Source: Microbacterium sp. Leaf151 (GTDB lineage Bacteria; Actinomycetota; Actinomycetes; Actinomycetales; Microbacteriaceae). Taken from it: a stretch of DNA of 64,000 bases. The notes below the pieces were generated by a model. That model ran no database searches. It saw nothing but the letters and a program-made list of their open reading frames with translations, and was not told the DNA's origin. A program made the position numbers and the translations under genes. Below, one piece after another: positions 15,238 through 22,967 of the stretch; within the stretch, counting starts at the first letter, position 1, and each line of letters starts with the position of its first letter. The DNA lies in NCBI RefSeq assembly GCF_001424225.1, contig NZ_LMOR01000004.1, positions 248,001 through 312,000 of the forward strand. Direction: 5' to 3'.

Positions 15238-17727
15238 TCAGCCCGCGCGTCGCAGGCGCAGGCTGTTCAGCACCACGAACACGCTCGAGAACGCCATCGC
15301 CGCGCCCGCGATCATGGGGTTGAGCAAACCCAGCGCCGCCAGCGGGAGAGCTGCGACGTTATACGCGAACGCCCAGAAGAGGTTGCCGCGGATCACCCGC
15401 ATCGTGCGGCGGCTGAGGCGCACGGCGGTGACGATCCCGCGCGGGTCGTCGCGCATGAGAGCCACGTCGCTCGCGTGCAGCGCGGCATCCGTTCCGCCCC
15501 CCATGGCGATCCCCAGGTCGGCGGATGCCAGGGCGGCGGCGTCGTTGACCCCGTCGCCGACCATCGCCACGGTGCGTCCCTCGGCGCGCAGGGCCGCGAT
15601 CTCGGCGACCTTGCCCTCGGGCAGCACCCCCGCGCGCACCCGCTCGATACCGAGCTCGGCCGCGACGGCACGGGCGACGTGCTCGTTGTCGCCGGTGAGG
15701 AGCACGGGTTCGAGTCCCATCGCGCGCAGCTCCGCGACGGCGGTGGCGCTCTCGGGACGCACCGTGTCGGCGACCTCGATCACCGCGCGCGCCCGCATCC
15801 CGTCGCCCTCGGCCCACCCGGCCACCACGACGGTGCCCCGTTGCTCGCCGTCGGCGACCGCCGCAGCCAGGACCGGCGACAGCGGCGCACCGAGGTCCGC
15901 GGCAAGCGACCGGCGACCGGCGAAGACGCGCACACCGCCGACGCTGCCCGTGATCCCCCGGCCCGGGAGCGCGTCGAGGTCGGAGGCCACCGGCCCCTCC
16001 CCCGCCGCAGCCACGATGGCGTGCGCAACGGGGTGCTCCGATCCGCGCTCGACGGCGGCGATCAGGCGGAGCGCCTCGGCGGCATCCGATCCCTCGTCCA
16101 CCGTGACCGCAATGACGCTCATCCGTCCCGCCGTGAGCGTGCCGGTCTTGTCGAGCACGATCGTGTCGATGCGCTCGGCCGACTCCAGGGCCGCGGGCCC
16201 CGTGACGAGGATGCCGAGCTGCGCCCCGCGGCCGGTGCCCACCAGGATCGCGATGGGCGTGGCCAGGCCCAGGGCACACGGGCACGCGATGATCAGCACC
16301 GCCACCGCGGCCGTGAAGCCGGCGGCGACGGGTTGGCCGGCGACGATCCATGCGACCAGGGTCAGCGCCGCCAGCACGATGACCACGGGAACGAAGACGC
16401 CCGAGATGCGGTCGGCGAGGCGCTGCACACGGCTCTTGCCGAGCTGCGCGTCCTCGACCAGGCGCGCGATGCGTGCCAGCCGCGTCTCCTCGCCGACACC
16501 CGTCGCGCGCACGACGAGTCGACCTCCCGAGGCGATGGTGCCGCCCGTGACGCTCGATCCGGGTTCCACGTCGACCGGCACCGACTCCCCCGTCAACATG
16601 CTCTCGTCGACCGAGGCGCGTCCCTCGATCACGACGCCGTCGGTGGCGATGGTCGCGCCCGGCCGCACGACGAAGTCGTCACCCACGGCGAGGGAGGCGA
16701 TGTCGATGCGACGCCCGTCGGCGAGCTCGGCCTCGCGCGCGCCGAGGTCGAGCAGGGAACGCAGCGCCGCGCCCGCGCGACGCGTGGAGCGCTGCTCGAT
16801 CACGCGGCCGAGCAGCAGGAAGACGGTCACCGCGGCCGCGACCTCGAAGTAGACGACGGAGGTGGCGTCGTGGACCGGCCCGAACAGCATGACCTCGTGC
16901 CGGATGCCGATGCGCCCCGCGCTGCCGAAGACGAGCGCCCAGACGCTCCAGAGGTAGGCCGCGAACGTACCGAGCGTGATGAGGGTGTCCATCGTGGCGG
17001 CGCCGTGCCGCGCATTGCGTAGGGTCGCGCGGTGGAAGGGCCAGCCGCCCCACAGCACGATCGGCGTGGCGAGCACGAGCGAGACCCACTGCCAGCCGGG
17101 GAACTGCCATGCCGGGACCATCCCGAGCGCCACGACCGGCACGGCGAGCGCGAGCGAAACCCGCAGCCGCACGCGGAGCGGCGTCGCGCCGGGCGCGTCG
17201 GCGGTGTCGTGCACATGTCCCTCGTGCTGCGCGTCGGTCGGCTGGTCGGCGGCGGAGTGCGCGCCGGCGTGGTGGCCGGCGGCGGCGTCGATCGCGCCGG
17301 CGTGGTGATCGGCGGCGGCGTCGATCGCGCCGGCGTGGTGATCGGCGGCGGCGTCGATCGCGCCGCCCGGGGCCGGAACGGCGGCGGGGTGCGGCAACCG
17401 GGTGCCGGCATCCGTGATGCCCGTCTCGGTGGCGGGAGCGACGAGAGGCGGGGATGCCACGGCGCCCGTCGCGGGGAGCCGGGCCACCCTGGTGCGGACG
17501 GTGGCGTCGTACCCGGCCGCGCGGACCGCATCGATCAGCGCGGTGGTGTCGAGTCCTGCCGGGTAGCGCACGCGGGCCGTCTCGGTCGCGAGGTTCACGG
17601 CGGCTTCGACCCCCTCCACCCGGCCCAGTCGCTTCTCGACGCGGGCGACGCAGCTCGCGCAGGTCATGCCCTCGATGTCAAGCACCGCCTCGGCCGTGGG
17701 TGCGGTGGCATCCGTGTTCTCGCTCAT
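15238..17727 (-). CDS. copA: Copper-translocating P1B-type ATPase with His-rich linker
   Basis: An 829-residue P-type ATPase that exports Cu(I) across the membrane. An N-terminal metal-binding domain (GMTCASC, Cys23 and Cys26) is followed by a linker with three perfect-length 11-residue units GAIDAAAxHHA (122-154) and a further His-rich stretch (QHEGHVHD). Then come eight membrane helices with the CPC metal motif (IACPCALGLA), the phosphorylated Asp526 in DKTGT, SEHPVAHAI of the nucleotide domain, and GDGVNDAAAL. AGGAG is six bases before the ATG at 17727. A CsoR-type operator lies just upstream, so copper induction is likely. No copZ or csoR gene is adjacent. Confidence 0.95.
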   Translation of the reverse strand: MSENTDATAPTAEAVLDIEGMTCASCVARVEKRLGRVEGVEAAVNLATETARVRYPAGLDTTALIDAVRAAGYDATVRTRVARLPATGAVASPPLVAPATETGITDAGTRLPHPAAVPAPGGAIDAAADHHAGAIDAAADHHAGAIDAAAGHHAGAHSAADQPTDAQHEGHVHDTADAPGATPLRVRLRVSLALAVPVVALGMVPAWQFPGWQWVSLVLATPIVLWGGWPFHRATLRNARHGAATMDTLITLGTFAAYLWSVWALVFGSAGRIGIRHEVMLFGPVHDATSVVYFEVAAAVTVFLLLGRVIEQRSTRRAGAALRSLLDLGAREAELADGRRIDIASLAVGDDFVVRPGATIATDGVVIEGRASVDESMLTGESVPVDVEPGSSVTGGTIASGGRLVVRATGVGEETRLARIARLVEDAQLGKSRVQRLADRISGVFVPVVIVLAALTLVAWIVAGQPVAAGFTAAVAVLIIACPCALGLATPIAILVGTGRGAQLGILVTGPAALESAERIDTIVLDKTGTLTAGRMSVIAVTVDEGSDAAEALRLIAAVERGSEHPVAHAIVAAAGEGPVASDLDALPGRGITGSVGGVRVFAGRRSLAADLGAPLSPVLAAAVADGEQRGTVVVAGWAEGDGMRARAVIEVADTVRPESATAVAELRAMGLEPVLLTGDNEHVARAVAAELGIERVRAGVLPEGKVAEIAALRAEGRTVAMVGDGVNDAAALASADLGIAMGGGTDAALHASDVALMRDDPRGIVTAVRLSRRTMRVIRGNLFWAFAYNVAALPLAALGLLNPMIAGAAMAFSSVFVVLNSLRLRRAG
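17266..17364. repeat. 3 x 33-bp in-frame repeat in copA encoding His-rich units
   Basis: Three consecutive 33-base units within copA encode GAIDAAADHHA, GAIDAAADHHA and GAIDAAAGHHA. The copies are nearly identical at the DNA level, which suggests recent duplication. Confidence 0.9.
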
Positions 17728-17760
17728 GGCTTCTCCTTCGGTCACCCCGTCGATAACAGG

Positions 17761-17777
17761 ATACCCCCTGGGGGTAT
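17761..17777. promoter_or_regulatory. CsoR-type copper operator
   Basis: ATACCCCCTGGGGGTAT is a perfect 17-base palindrome around one central base, located 34 bases upstream of the copA ATG and about 90 bases before the divergent MFS gene. It matches the TACCCC/GGGGTA form of operators bound by CsoR copper-sensing repressors in actinobacteria. Copper would release the repressor and turn on copA. Confidence 0.85.
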
Positions 17778-17868
17778 TCCAGCGCCCCGTCCACGAGAAG
17801 CAGGACCGCCCCGTCCCGCCGGACCGCGAGCCCTATCCCGCCGCGGCGCACGACCCTACTCTGGGACG

Positions 17869-19236
17869 ATGGTCGAGACGATGACGCGCGAACAGCGCAT
17901 GGTGCTGACGATCGCGGTACTCGCCTCTTTCGTGTCGTTCCTCGATGGCACCGTCGTCAACGTCGCCCTTCCCGCCATCGCCGGTGAACTCGGCGGCGGT
18001 CTGTCGACCCAGCAGTGGGTCGTCGACGCCTACCTGGTGACCCTCGGCGCCTTCATCCTCGTCGCCGGTTCGCTGAGCGACGTGTTCGGACGCGTGGTCG
18101 TGCTGCGTGTCGGCCTCATCGGCTTCGGCATCACCTCGGTCGCCATCGCCGCGGCACCCACGGCGGAATTCCTCATCGTGGCGCGCGCCGTGCAGGGCAT
18201 CGCGGGAGCACTGCTGGTGCCCAGCTCGCTCGCCCTCATCACCTCCACCTTCCGGGGGCCCGCGCAAGCCCGCGCGATCGGCATCTGGACCGGAGCCACG
18301 ACCATCGCCATCATCGCCGGCCCCCTGATCGGCGGCGTCTTCGTCGATACGCTGTCGTGGCGCCTGGCGTTCCTGGTGAATGTGCTGCCGATCGCGGTGA
18401 CGATGTGGCTCCTCGTGCGCCTCGGGCATCACGACCACCGTCGCCCCGACGCGCGCGTCGACATCGTCGGGGCCGTGTTGTGCGCCGTCGGTCTGGGCGG
18501 CGTCGTCTTCGCCCTCATCGAGCAACCGAACCTCGGGTGGGCGTCCCCCGTGATCTGGCTGCCGGGACTCATCGGCGCGGCCGCGTTCGTCGGCTTCATC
18601 GTGCGTCAGCGTCTCGCCCGTGACCCGATGATGCCGCTCGACCTGTTCCGCTCGCGCAACTTCTGGGCGGGCAACCTCGCCACCGTGTTCGTCTACGCCG
18701 CACTCTCGCTCAACGGCTTCGTCGTGAGCGTCTACCTGCAGCAGGGTGCGGGCCTGTCCGCGACCCTCGCCGGACTCGCCTCGCTGCCCAGCACCCTCCT
18801 CATGATCTTGCTGAGCTCGCGCATGGGCGCCCTCGCCGGGCGGTACGGTCCGCGACTGTTCATGACGCTCGGGCCGGTCCTGATGGCGATCGGGTCGCTC
18901 CTGCTGCTGAGCGTCCGAGACGATTTCGACTACTGGACGCAGGTGCTCCCCGGTATCGCGCTCTTCGGCCTGGGCTTGACGGCGACCGTCTCGCCCTTGA
19001 CGGCCGCCGTGCTCGGTGCGATCGAGACCGAACGGTCGGGCATCGCGTCGGCCGTGAACAACGCCGTCTCCCGCGTCGCCGGGCTCCTCGCGATCGCTGC
19101 GGTCTCAGCGGTCGTCGGCGGGTCGCTCGACCTCGACGGGTTCCACCGCGCCGCCATCGTCACCGCCGCCCTGATGCTGCTGGGGGCTGCGGCGTCCTTC
19201 CTCGGCATCCGCAATCACCTGTCACGGACCGACTGA
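17869..19236 (+). CDS. MFS drug exporter, DHA2 (EmrB/QacA) family
   Basis: A 455-residue transporter. SFLDGTVVNVALPAI in helix 1 is the family's hallmark, followed by WVVDAYLVTLGAFILVAGSLSDVFGR (motif A region) and QGIAGALLVPSSLALI (motif C region). Fourteen hydrophobic segments fit DHA2 proton antiporters that export drugs and cations. It diverges from copA across the CsoR operator; a role in metal or copper response is possible only if that site also acts rightward. A second ATG four codons in (17881) is an alternative start. Longer reading frames upstream overlap copA antisense and are not used. Confidence 0.92.
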   Translation: MVETMTREQRMVLTIAVLASFVSFLDGTVVNVALPAIAGELGGGLSTQQWVVDAYLVTLGAFILVAGSLSDVFGRVVVLRVGLIGFGITSVAIAAAPTAEFLIVARAVQGIAGALLVPSSLALITSTFRGPAQARAIGIWTGATTIAIIAGPLIGGVFVDTLSWRLAFLVNVLPIAVTMWLLVRLGHHDHRRPDARVDIVGAVLCAVGLGGVVFALIEQPNLGWASPVIWLPGLIGAAAFVGFIVRQRLARDPMMPLDLFRSRNFWAGNLATVFVYAALSLNGFVVSVYLQQGAGLSATLAGLASLPSTLLMILLSSRMGALAGRYGPRLFMTLGPVLMAIGSLLLLSVRDDFDYWTQVLPGIALFGLGLTATVSPLTAAVLGAIETERSGIASAVNNAVSRVAGLLAIAAVSAVVGGSLDLDGFHRAAIVTAALMLLGAAASFLGIRNHLSRTD

Positions 19237-19358
19237 CCCGACGCCGTCATCTCCTGAGCGTCCCTCACCCTGACCCGCGGCGGACGTCCGCGTGAGCACG
19301 GACACCGCGAACGGATGCCTCGACTCGACGCCGGAGCCGCGCAGGGCGCGAGCGGGAC

Positions 19359-20303
19359 TCAGCGCAGGAGCGCGCGCGTGCGCTCCACGTCGTCGGCCAT
19401 CTGCACCAGCAACGCATCGATCCCGTCGAAGGCGGTCATGCCGCGCACACGCTCGACGAAGCGCACCTCGACGTGGTGTCCGTAGAGGTCGAGGCCCGTC
19501 TCGTCCAGCACGTAGGCCTCGACCTGCCGGGAGTGCACGTCGTCGAACGTGGGGTTGGTACCGACGCTGATCGCCGCGGGGTAGCTGATGCGGCGTGTGC
19601 CGTCGACGTCGATGAGCCAGCCGGCGTAGACGCCGTCGGCCGGCACGAAGCCCTCGAGGTCCTGCGAGAGATTCGCCGTCGGGTAACCGAGCTCCCGCCC
19701 GCGTTTGAGCCCGTGCACGACCTCACCCCACACCGACGGAGCGCGTCCCAGAAGGCGTGCGGCGGTGGTGACGTCGCCGGCCGACAGCGCCTCGCGGATC
19801 CATGTCGACGACACGCGACGGTCGGCGTGCACCGCGCGCACGTCATCGACCACGTCGACGCGGAAACCGTGTTCGGCGCCCATCCGCTCGAGCAGCGCCG
19901 GATCGCCCATACCGCCCGCGCCGAAACGGAAGTCGCGCCCGACGAGCACCGTGCGCGCCTCGAGGGCGTCGACCAGGATGCCGCGGACGAACTCCTCCGC
20001 CGCGATCGACGCCAGCGCGTCGTCGAAGGTGAGGAGCAGGGTGGCATCCACTCCGGCTCGTTCGAGGAGTTCGAGCTTCTGGTGCGGTCCGATCACGTCG
20101 GGTGGGCAGCGACCCGGCATCAGCACGCTGAGAGGGTTGCGGTCGAAGGTCACCGCCACGACCCGCGCCCCGTCGGACGCGTCGACGCGGGCACGGTCGA
20201 TCACCGCGCGGTGGCCGGTGTGGACGCCGTCGAACTTGCCGATCGCCACCACCGACGGTCCGAAGCCCGCGGGGACCTCGGCGGGGTCGCGGAACACGAT
20301 CAT
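19359..20303 (-). CDS. ribF: Bifunctional riboflavin kinase/FAD synthetase
   Basis: A 314-residue enzyme that makes FMN from riboflavin and then FAD. The N-terminal FAD synthetase domain (about 1-180) has AIGKFDGVHTGH and VGRDFRFGAGGMGD, ending with STWIREAL. The C-terminal riboflavin kinase domain has RGRELGYPTANL and SVGTNPTFDD. Its ATG overlaps the TGA of the upstream membrane-protein gene by four bases (ATGA). The usual partner truB is two genes upstream, so the classic truB-ribF pair is kept but with two small membrane genes between. Confidence 0.95.
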   Translation of the reverse strand: MIVFRDPAEVPAGFGPSVVAIGKFDGVHTGHRAVIDRARVDASDGARVVAVTFDRNPLSVLMPGRCPPDVIGPHQKLELLERAGVDATLLLTFDDALASIAAEEFVRGILVDALEARTVLVGRDFRFGAGGMGDPALLERMGAEHGFRVDVVDDVRAVHADRRVSSTWIREALSAGDVTTAARLLGRAPSVWGEVVHGLKRGRELGYPTANLSQDLEGFVPADGVYAGWLIDVDGTRRISYPAAISVGTNPTFDDVHSRQVEAYVLDETGLDLYGHHVEVRFVERVRGMTAFDGIDALLVQMADDVERTRALLR

Positions 20304-20719
20304 GTCGTCGCCCGGCGGTGGCGCATCAACCACCACAGGCCGAGGAACGGCAGCACCAGCGGGATGAACAGGTAGCCGTAGCCGTACACCGACCAGACCG
20401 TCGGGTGCTGGAACAGCGCGGGGTCGACCAGACTCAGCGTGCCCACGACGAGCACGCCGACGAGTTCGAAGCCGATCGCGATCCACGCGACGCGGTACCA
20501 GGCGGGCCGCGCCGAGAAGATGAGGGCGAGGGTCGCGAGGATGTAGACGACGGCGGCGAGCGCTGACAACGAGTACGCCAACGGGGCGTCATCGAATTCG
20601 CGGGCGATCTGCACGAAGGAGCGGCCCGTGGCGGCGAGCGCCATGATGCCGTAGAAGACGACGAGGACACGGCCGATGCCGGTCATCCCCCGGGGGCGGG
20701 TGGGAGTGGTGGATGCCAT
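20300..20719 (-). CDS. Small four-helix membrane protein between truB and ribF
   Basis: A 139-residue protein with four predicted membrane helices and short loops, ending in a basic RHRR tail. I do not recognise a family with a known function. Its stop codon overlaps the ribF start by four bases, so it is co-translated with ribF. Seventy bases separate it from the upstream membrane gene. Confidence 0.8.
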   Translation of the reverse strand: MASTTPTRPRGMTGIGRVLVVFYGIMALAATGRSFVQIAREFDDAPLAYSLSALAAVVYILATLALIFSARPAWYRVAWIAIGFELVGVLVVGTLSLVDPALFQHPTVWSVYGYGYLFIPLVLPFLGLWWLMRHRRATT

Positions 20720-20789
20720 GACCCCTCGATTCTAGTTCTCCGGCGTCTGACCCGAGCGATGCGCCCGTGTCAGGGCATCCGCGAACCAC

Positions 20790-21158
20790 TCAGGCGATCT
20801 GCACCGTCCAGATGACGTGCATGCGCCACACCATCACGGCGACCGCGAGGGCGGCGACGCCCATGATGACGGTGCTCCAGCGGCTGCGTTCGATCAGCGC
20901 CCACGCCACTCCCGCGACCGGCACCAGCGCCGCCGAGACGAGGTACGTCCAGAATTCCAACAGGCTGCCCGAGGGCGGGTTCCCCGCGAACGGGGCGATG
21001 ATCGCCACCACGATCTGCACGACGAGCAGAAGCTCGATGAGCGCGAGGGATCCGACAGTCAGGTCACCCGGCCGCCGGCCGACGAGACCGGCGACGACGG
21101 CGACGGTTCCGGCGAGCACCGCGATGCCCACCTGCGCGAGCGTGAACCACAGGATCAT
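20790..21158 (-). CDS. Small four-helix membrane protein coupled to truB
   Basis: A 122-residue protein with four hydrophobic helices and few charged residues. Its ATG overlaps the truB TGA by four bases (ATGA), so translation is coupled. No function recognised. It and the next gene have similar size and topology but I see no clear sequence similarity between them. Confidence 0.8.
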   Translation of the reverse strand: MILWFTLAQVGIAVLAGTVAVVAGLVGRRPGDLTVGSLALIELLLVVQIVVAIIAPFAGNPPSGSLLEFWTYLVSAALVPVAGVAWALIERSRWSTVIMGVAALAVAVMVWRMHVIWTVQIA

Positions 21159-22048
21159 CGCGCGACCTCCTCGGGCATGTTCATGACGCTCTTCAGCTGC
21201 GTCCCGCGCCTCTCGACGATGCCGATCAACCGGCCGTCGGGGTCGATCGCCGCGGCCACGGCACCCGTGAGTCGTCCGCCGCCGTCGATGCGCTTGCCGT
21301 GGCGCAGATCCTGCGCTTCGTCCGCCCCGACGGCGAGGGCTCCAACCACGACCGCCGCGGCGGTCGCCGGTTCGATGAGGGTGTCTTCGGAGACGTCGTC
21401 GATCGATTCCGCCGCGGCCACCTCGAACGACCCGATACGCGTGCGACGCAGCATGGTCAGGTGTCCGCCCACGCCGAGCGCGCGCCCGAGGTCGCGGGCG
21501 AGGGCGCGGATGTAGGTACCACTCGTGCAGTCGACGACGACGTCGAGTTCGATGATCCCGTCACCGCGGCGCATCGCGCGAACCTCGAAGCGCGACACCG
21601 TCACGCGTCGGGCCTTCAGCTCGACCTCTTCGCCGGCGCGGGCGAGGTCGTACGCGCGGCGGCCGCCGACCTTGATCGCCGAGACCGTGCTCGGGACCTG
21701 CTCGATCTCGCCGGTGAGCGCGGCGATCCCCGCGGCGATGGCTTCGTCGGTGACCGCGGCCACGGCCGTGGCATCCGCCCGCTCCGTCTCGACCCCGTCG
21801 GCGTCATCGCTGTCGGTGGCGACGCCGAGCACGATCGTCGCCTGGTACGTCTTGTCAGCGCCGACGATGTAGGTCAACAGCCGTGTCGCGCCCTCGACGC
21901 CGAGCACCAGCAGACCCGTCGCCATGGGGTCGAGCGTGCCCGCGTGTCCGATCTTGCGGGTGCCGAGCGCGCGACGTGCGCGCGAGACGACGTCATGGCT
22001 GGTGATGCCCCCCGGCTTATCGACCAGGAGGATGCCGGCGCGGACCAT
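21155..22048 (-). CDS. truB: tRNA pseudouridine(55) synthase
   Basis: A 297-residue enzyme that makes pseudouridine 55 in the T-loop of tRNAs. The N-terminal block LVDKPGGITSHDVV and the catalytic loop GHAGTLDPMATGLL (catalytic Asp40) are intact; TYIRALARDLGRALG follows in the second half. The C-terminal extension is longer than in minimal TruB proteins, as in other actinobacteria. The ATG overlaps the preceding stop codon by one base (TGATG), tying it to the uridine-kinase-like gene upstream. Confidence 0.95.
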   Translation of the reverse strand: MVRAGILLVDKPGGITSHDVVSRARRALGTRKIGHAGTLDPMATGLLVLGVEGATRLLTYIVGADKTYQATIVLGVATDSDDADGVETERADATAVAAVTDEAIAAGIAALTGEIEQVPSTVSAIKVGGRRAYDLARAGEEVELKARRVTVSRFEVRAMRRGDGIIELDVVVDCTSGTYIRALARDLGRALGVGGHLTMLRRTRIGSFEVAAAESIDDVSEDTLIEPATAAAVVVGALAVGADEAQDLRHGKRIDGGGRLTGAVAAAIDPDGRLIGIVERRGTQLKSVMNMPEEVAR

Positions 22049-22554
22049 CAGCAGAAGTCCCCGAAGACCTGAACGGGGTGGGCCGTGTCGGAGTTCTCCA
22101 CGATGACCGAGGCGGCGGCCTTGGGCCGCGAGGTGCGCAGGTAGTGCTTCTCGGCATCCGGAAGCTCCGGACGCGGGGCGCCGATCGGCGGGTTGCTCTC
22201 GAGCCAGACGGAGAAGTTCCACAGGCCCCGCACCTCGGGAGTGTGCAGGAAGCGTCCCGAGACGACGAGCACCGCATCGGCGGGGGCGACGTCGCCCGGA
22301 CCGAAAGGTTCGCCCGCACGGAAGGGCGCGATCAGACGCTCACGGGCGTTCGGCACGCCGTCGGCCAGGGCGGCGCGAAAGACCGTCGTGCCCTCCTGCT
22401 CGACGGCCGCCGCGAACGCATCCGCGAAGGCACCGGCCGCTTCGCTGTCCAGCGCGTCGACGGCGACCACGACGCGACCCGCGCGACTGTTCTGACGCAT
22501 GAGGCCGAGCAGACTCCGCTGCAGGTCACGGGCGGTGTTCTCGGACGACGACAT
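22048..22554 (-). CDS. Uridine-kinase-like protein lacking the P-loop
   Basis: A 168-residue protein. The pattern RVVVAVDALDSEAAGAFADAF resembles the start of actinobacterial uridine kinases (VAVDG-xGAGKTTFADxL), and ADAVLVVSGRFLHTPEVRGLWNFSVWLE matches their downstream block around the strand-4 motif. The Walker A glycines and lysine are missing, so ATP phosphotransfer is unlikely. It is the first gene of the truB operon and overlaps truB by one base. A pseudo-enzyme that binds a nucleoside, RNA or a partner is inference; a conserved protein of unknown function is the safe label. Confidence 0.75.
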   Translation of the reverse strand: MSSSENTARDLQRSLLGLMRQNSRAGRVVVAVDALDSEAAGAFADAFAAAVEQEGTTVFRAALADGVPNARERLIAPFRAGEPFGPGDVAPADAVLVVSGRFLHTPEVRGLWNFSVWLESNPPIGAPRPELPDAEKHYLRTSRPKAAASVIVENSDTAHPVQVFGDFC

Positions 22555-22640
22555 GCTCCCAGCCTACTTTCGCCGCCGCGCCGCCCTCCCTCATCCGCGG
22601 AAACCTGTGGGCCGCGGGGACGTCCCGTCGCTCCGCTCCA

Positions 22641-22711
22641 CGCATAAACGCGATCCGTGCGCATGAACGCGCTCTCGCCGTGTTTTTGCGCACGGACAGC
22701 GTTTATACGTG
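22641..22711. repeat. 71-bp palindromic intergenic repeat, copy 1
   Basis: An element with 18-base inverted arms (AAACGCGATCCGTGCGCA near its left end against TGCGCACGGACAGCGTTT near its right, 16 of 18 paired) and a central part of about 22 bases. Copy 2 (22862-22932) is the same length and identical at about 59 of 71 positions, in the same orientation. Confidence 0.85.
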
Positions 22712-22861
22712 CCGACCGGGCCGACGACCCGCCACGCCCGCGACCCGCCACGCCCGCAGCCCGCACCGCCCCGGCGCATCCGCCGCCAGGCGCGCCACGC
22801 TGATCCCGCCGACCGGCGCCCTCACCCCCACACGCGTCCTGCCGACCGGCGGCCCTACCCA

Positions 22862-22932
22862 CGCATAAACACGATCCATGCGCAGAAACACGCTCTCACC
22901 GTGTTTCCGCGCACGGACGGCGTTTAGGCATG
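22862..22932. repeat. 71-bp palindromic intergenic repeat, copy 2
   Basis: Second copy of the element at 22641-22711, same orientation, about 83% identical. Most differences are transitions, including the pair TT/CC in the centre. Confidence 0.85.
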
Positions 22933-22967
22933 GCGGTTTCCCACGCGGGCGCTCGTAGGCTGGACGG

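Larger units (their letters stand above)
22555..22967. other. 413-bp intergenic region with two 71-bp repeats
   Basis: This divergent region between the truB operon and mutY holds no credible gene. It contains two 71-bp palindromic repeats (22641-22711 and 22862-22932) separated by 150 bases of C-rich sequence with short CGACCCGCCACGCC-like repeats around 22730-22760. The second repeat ends 35 bases before the mutY ATG. Confidence 0.75.

Noticed and set aside
14650..17022. Large plus-strand frame across the helicase and copA genes
   Set aside because: Composition is typical of the antisense strand of high-GC genes (Arg, Gly, His, Asp) and both genes beneath it are firmly identified.
17032..17868. 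Upstream extension of the MFS gene
   Set aside because: It is antisense to the copA N-terminus and covers the CsoR operator; the conserved MFS start is at 17869.
22641..22932. CRISPR array
   Set aside because: Only two repeat copies, separated by 150 bases, each palindromic throughout; no cas genes and no regular spacers.
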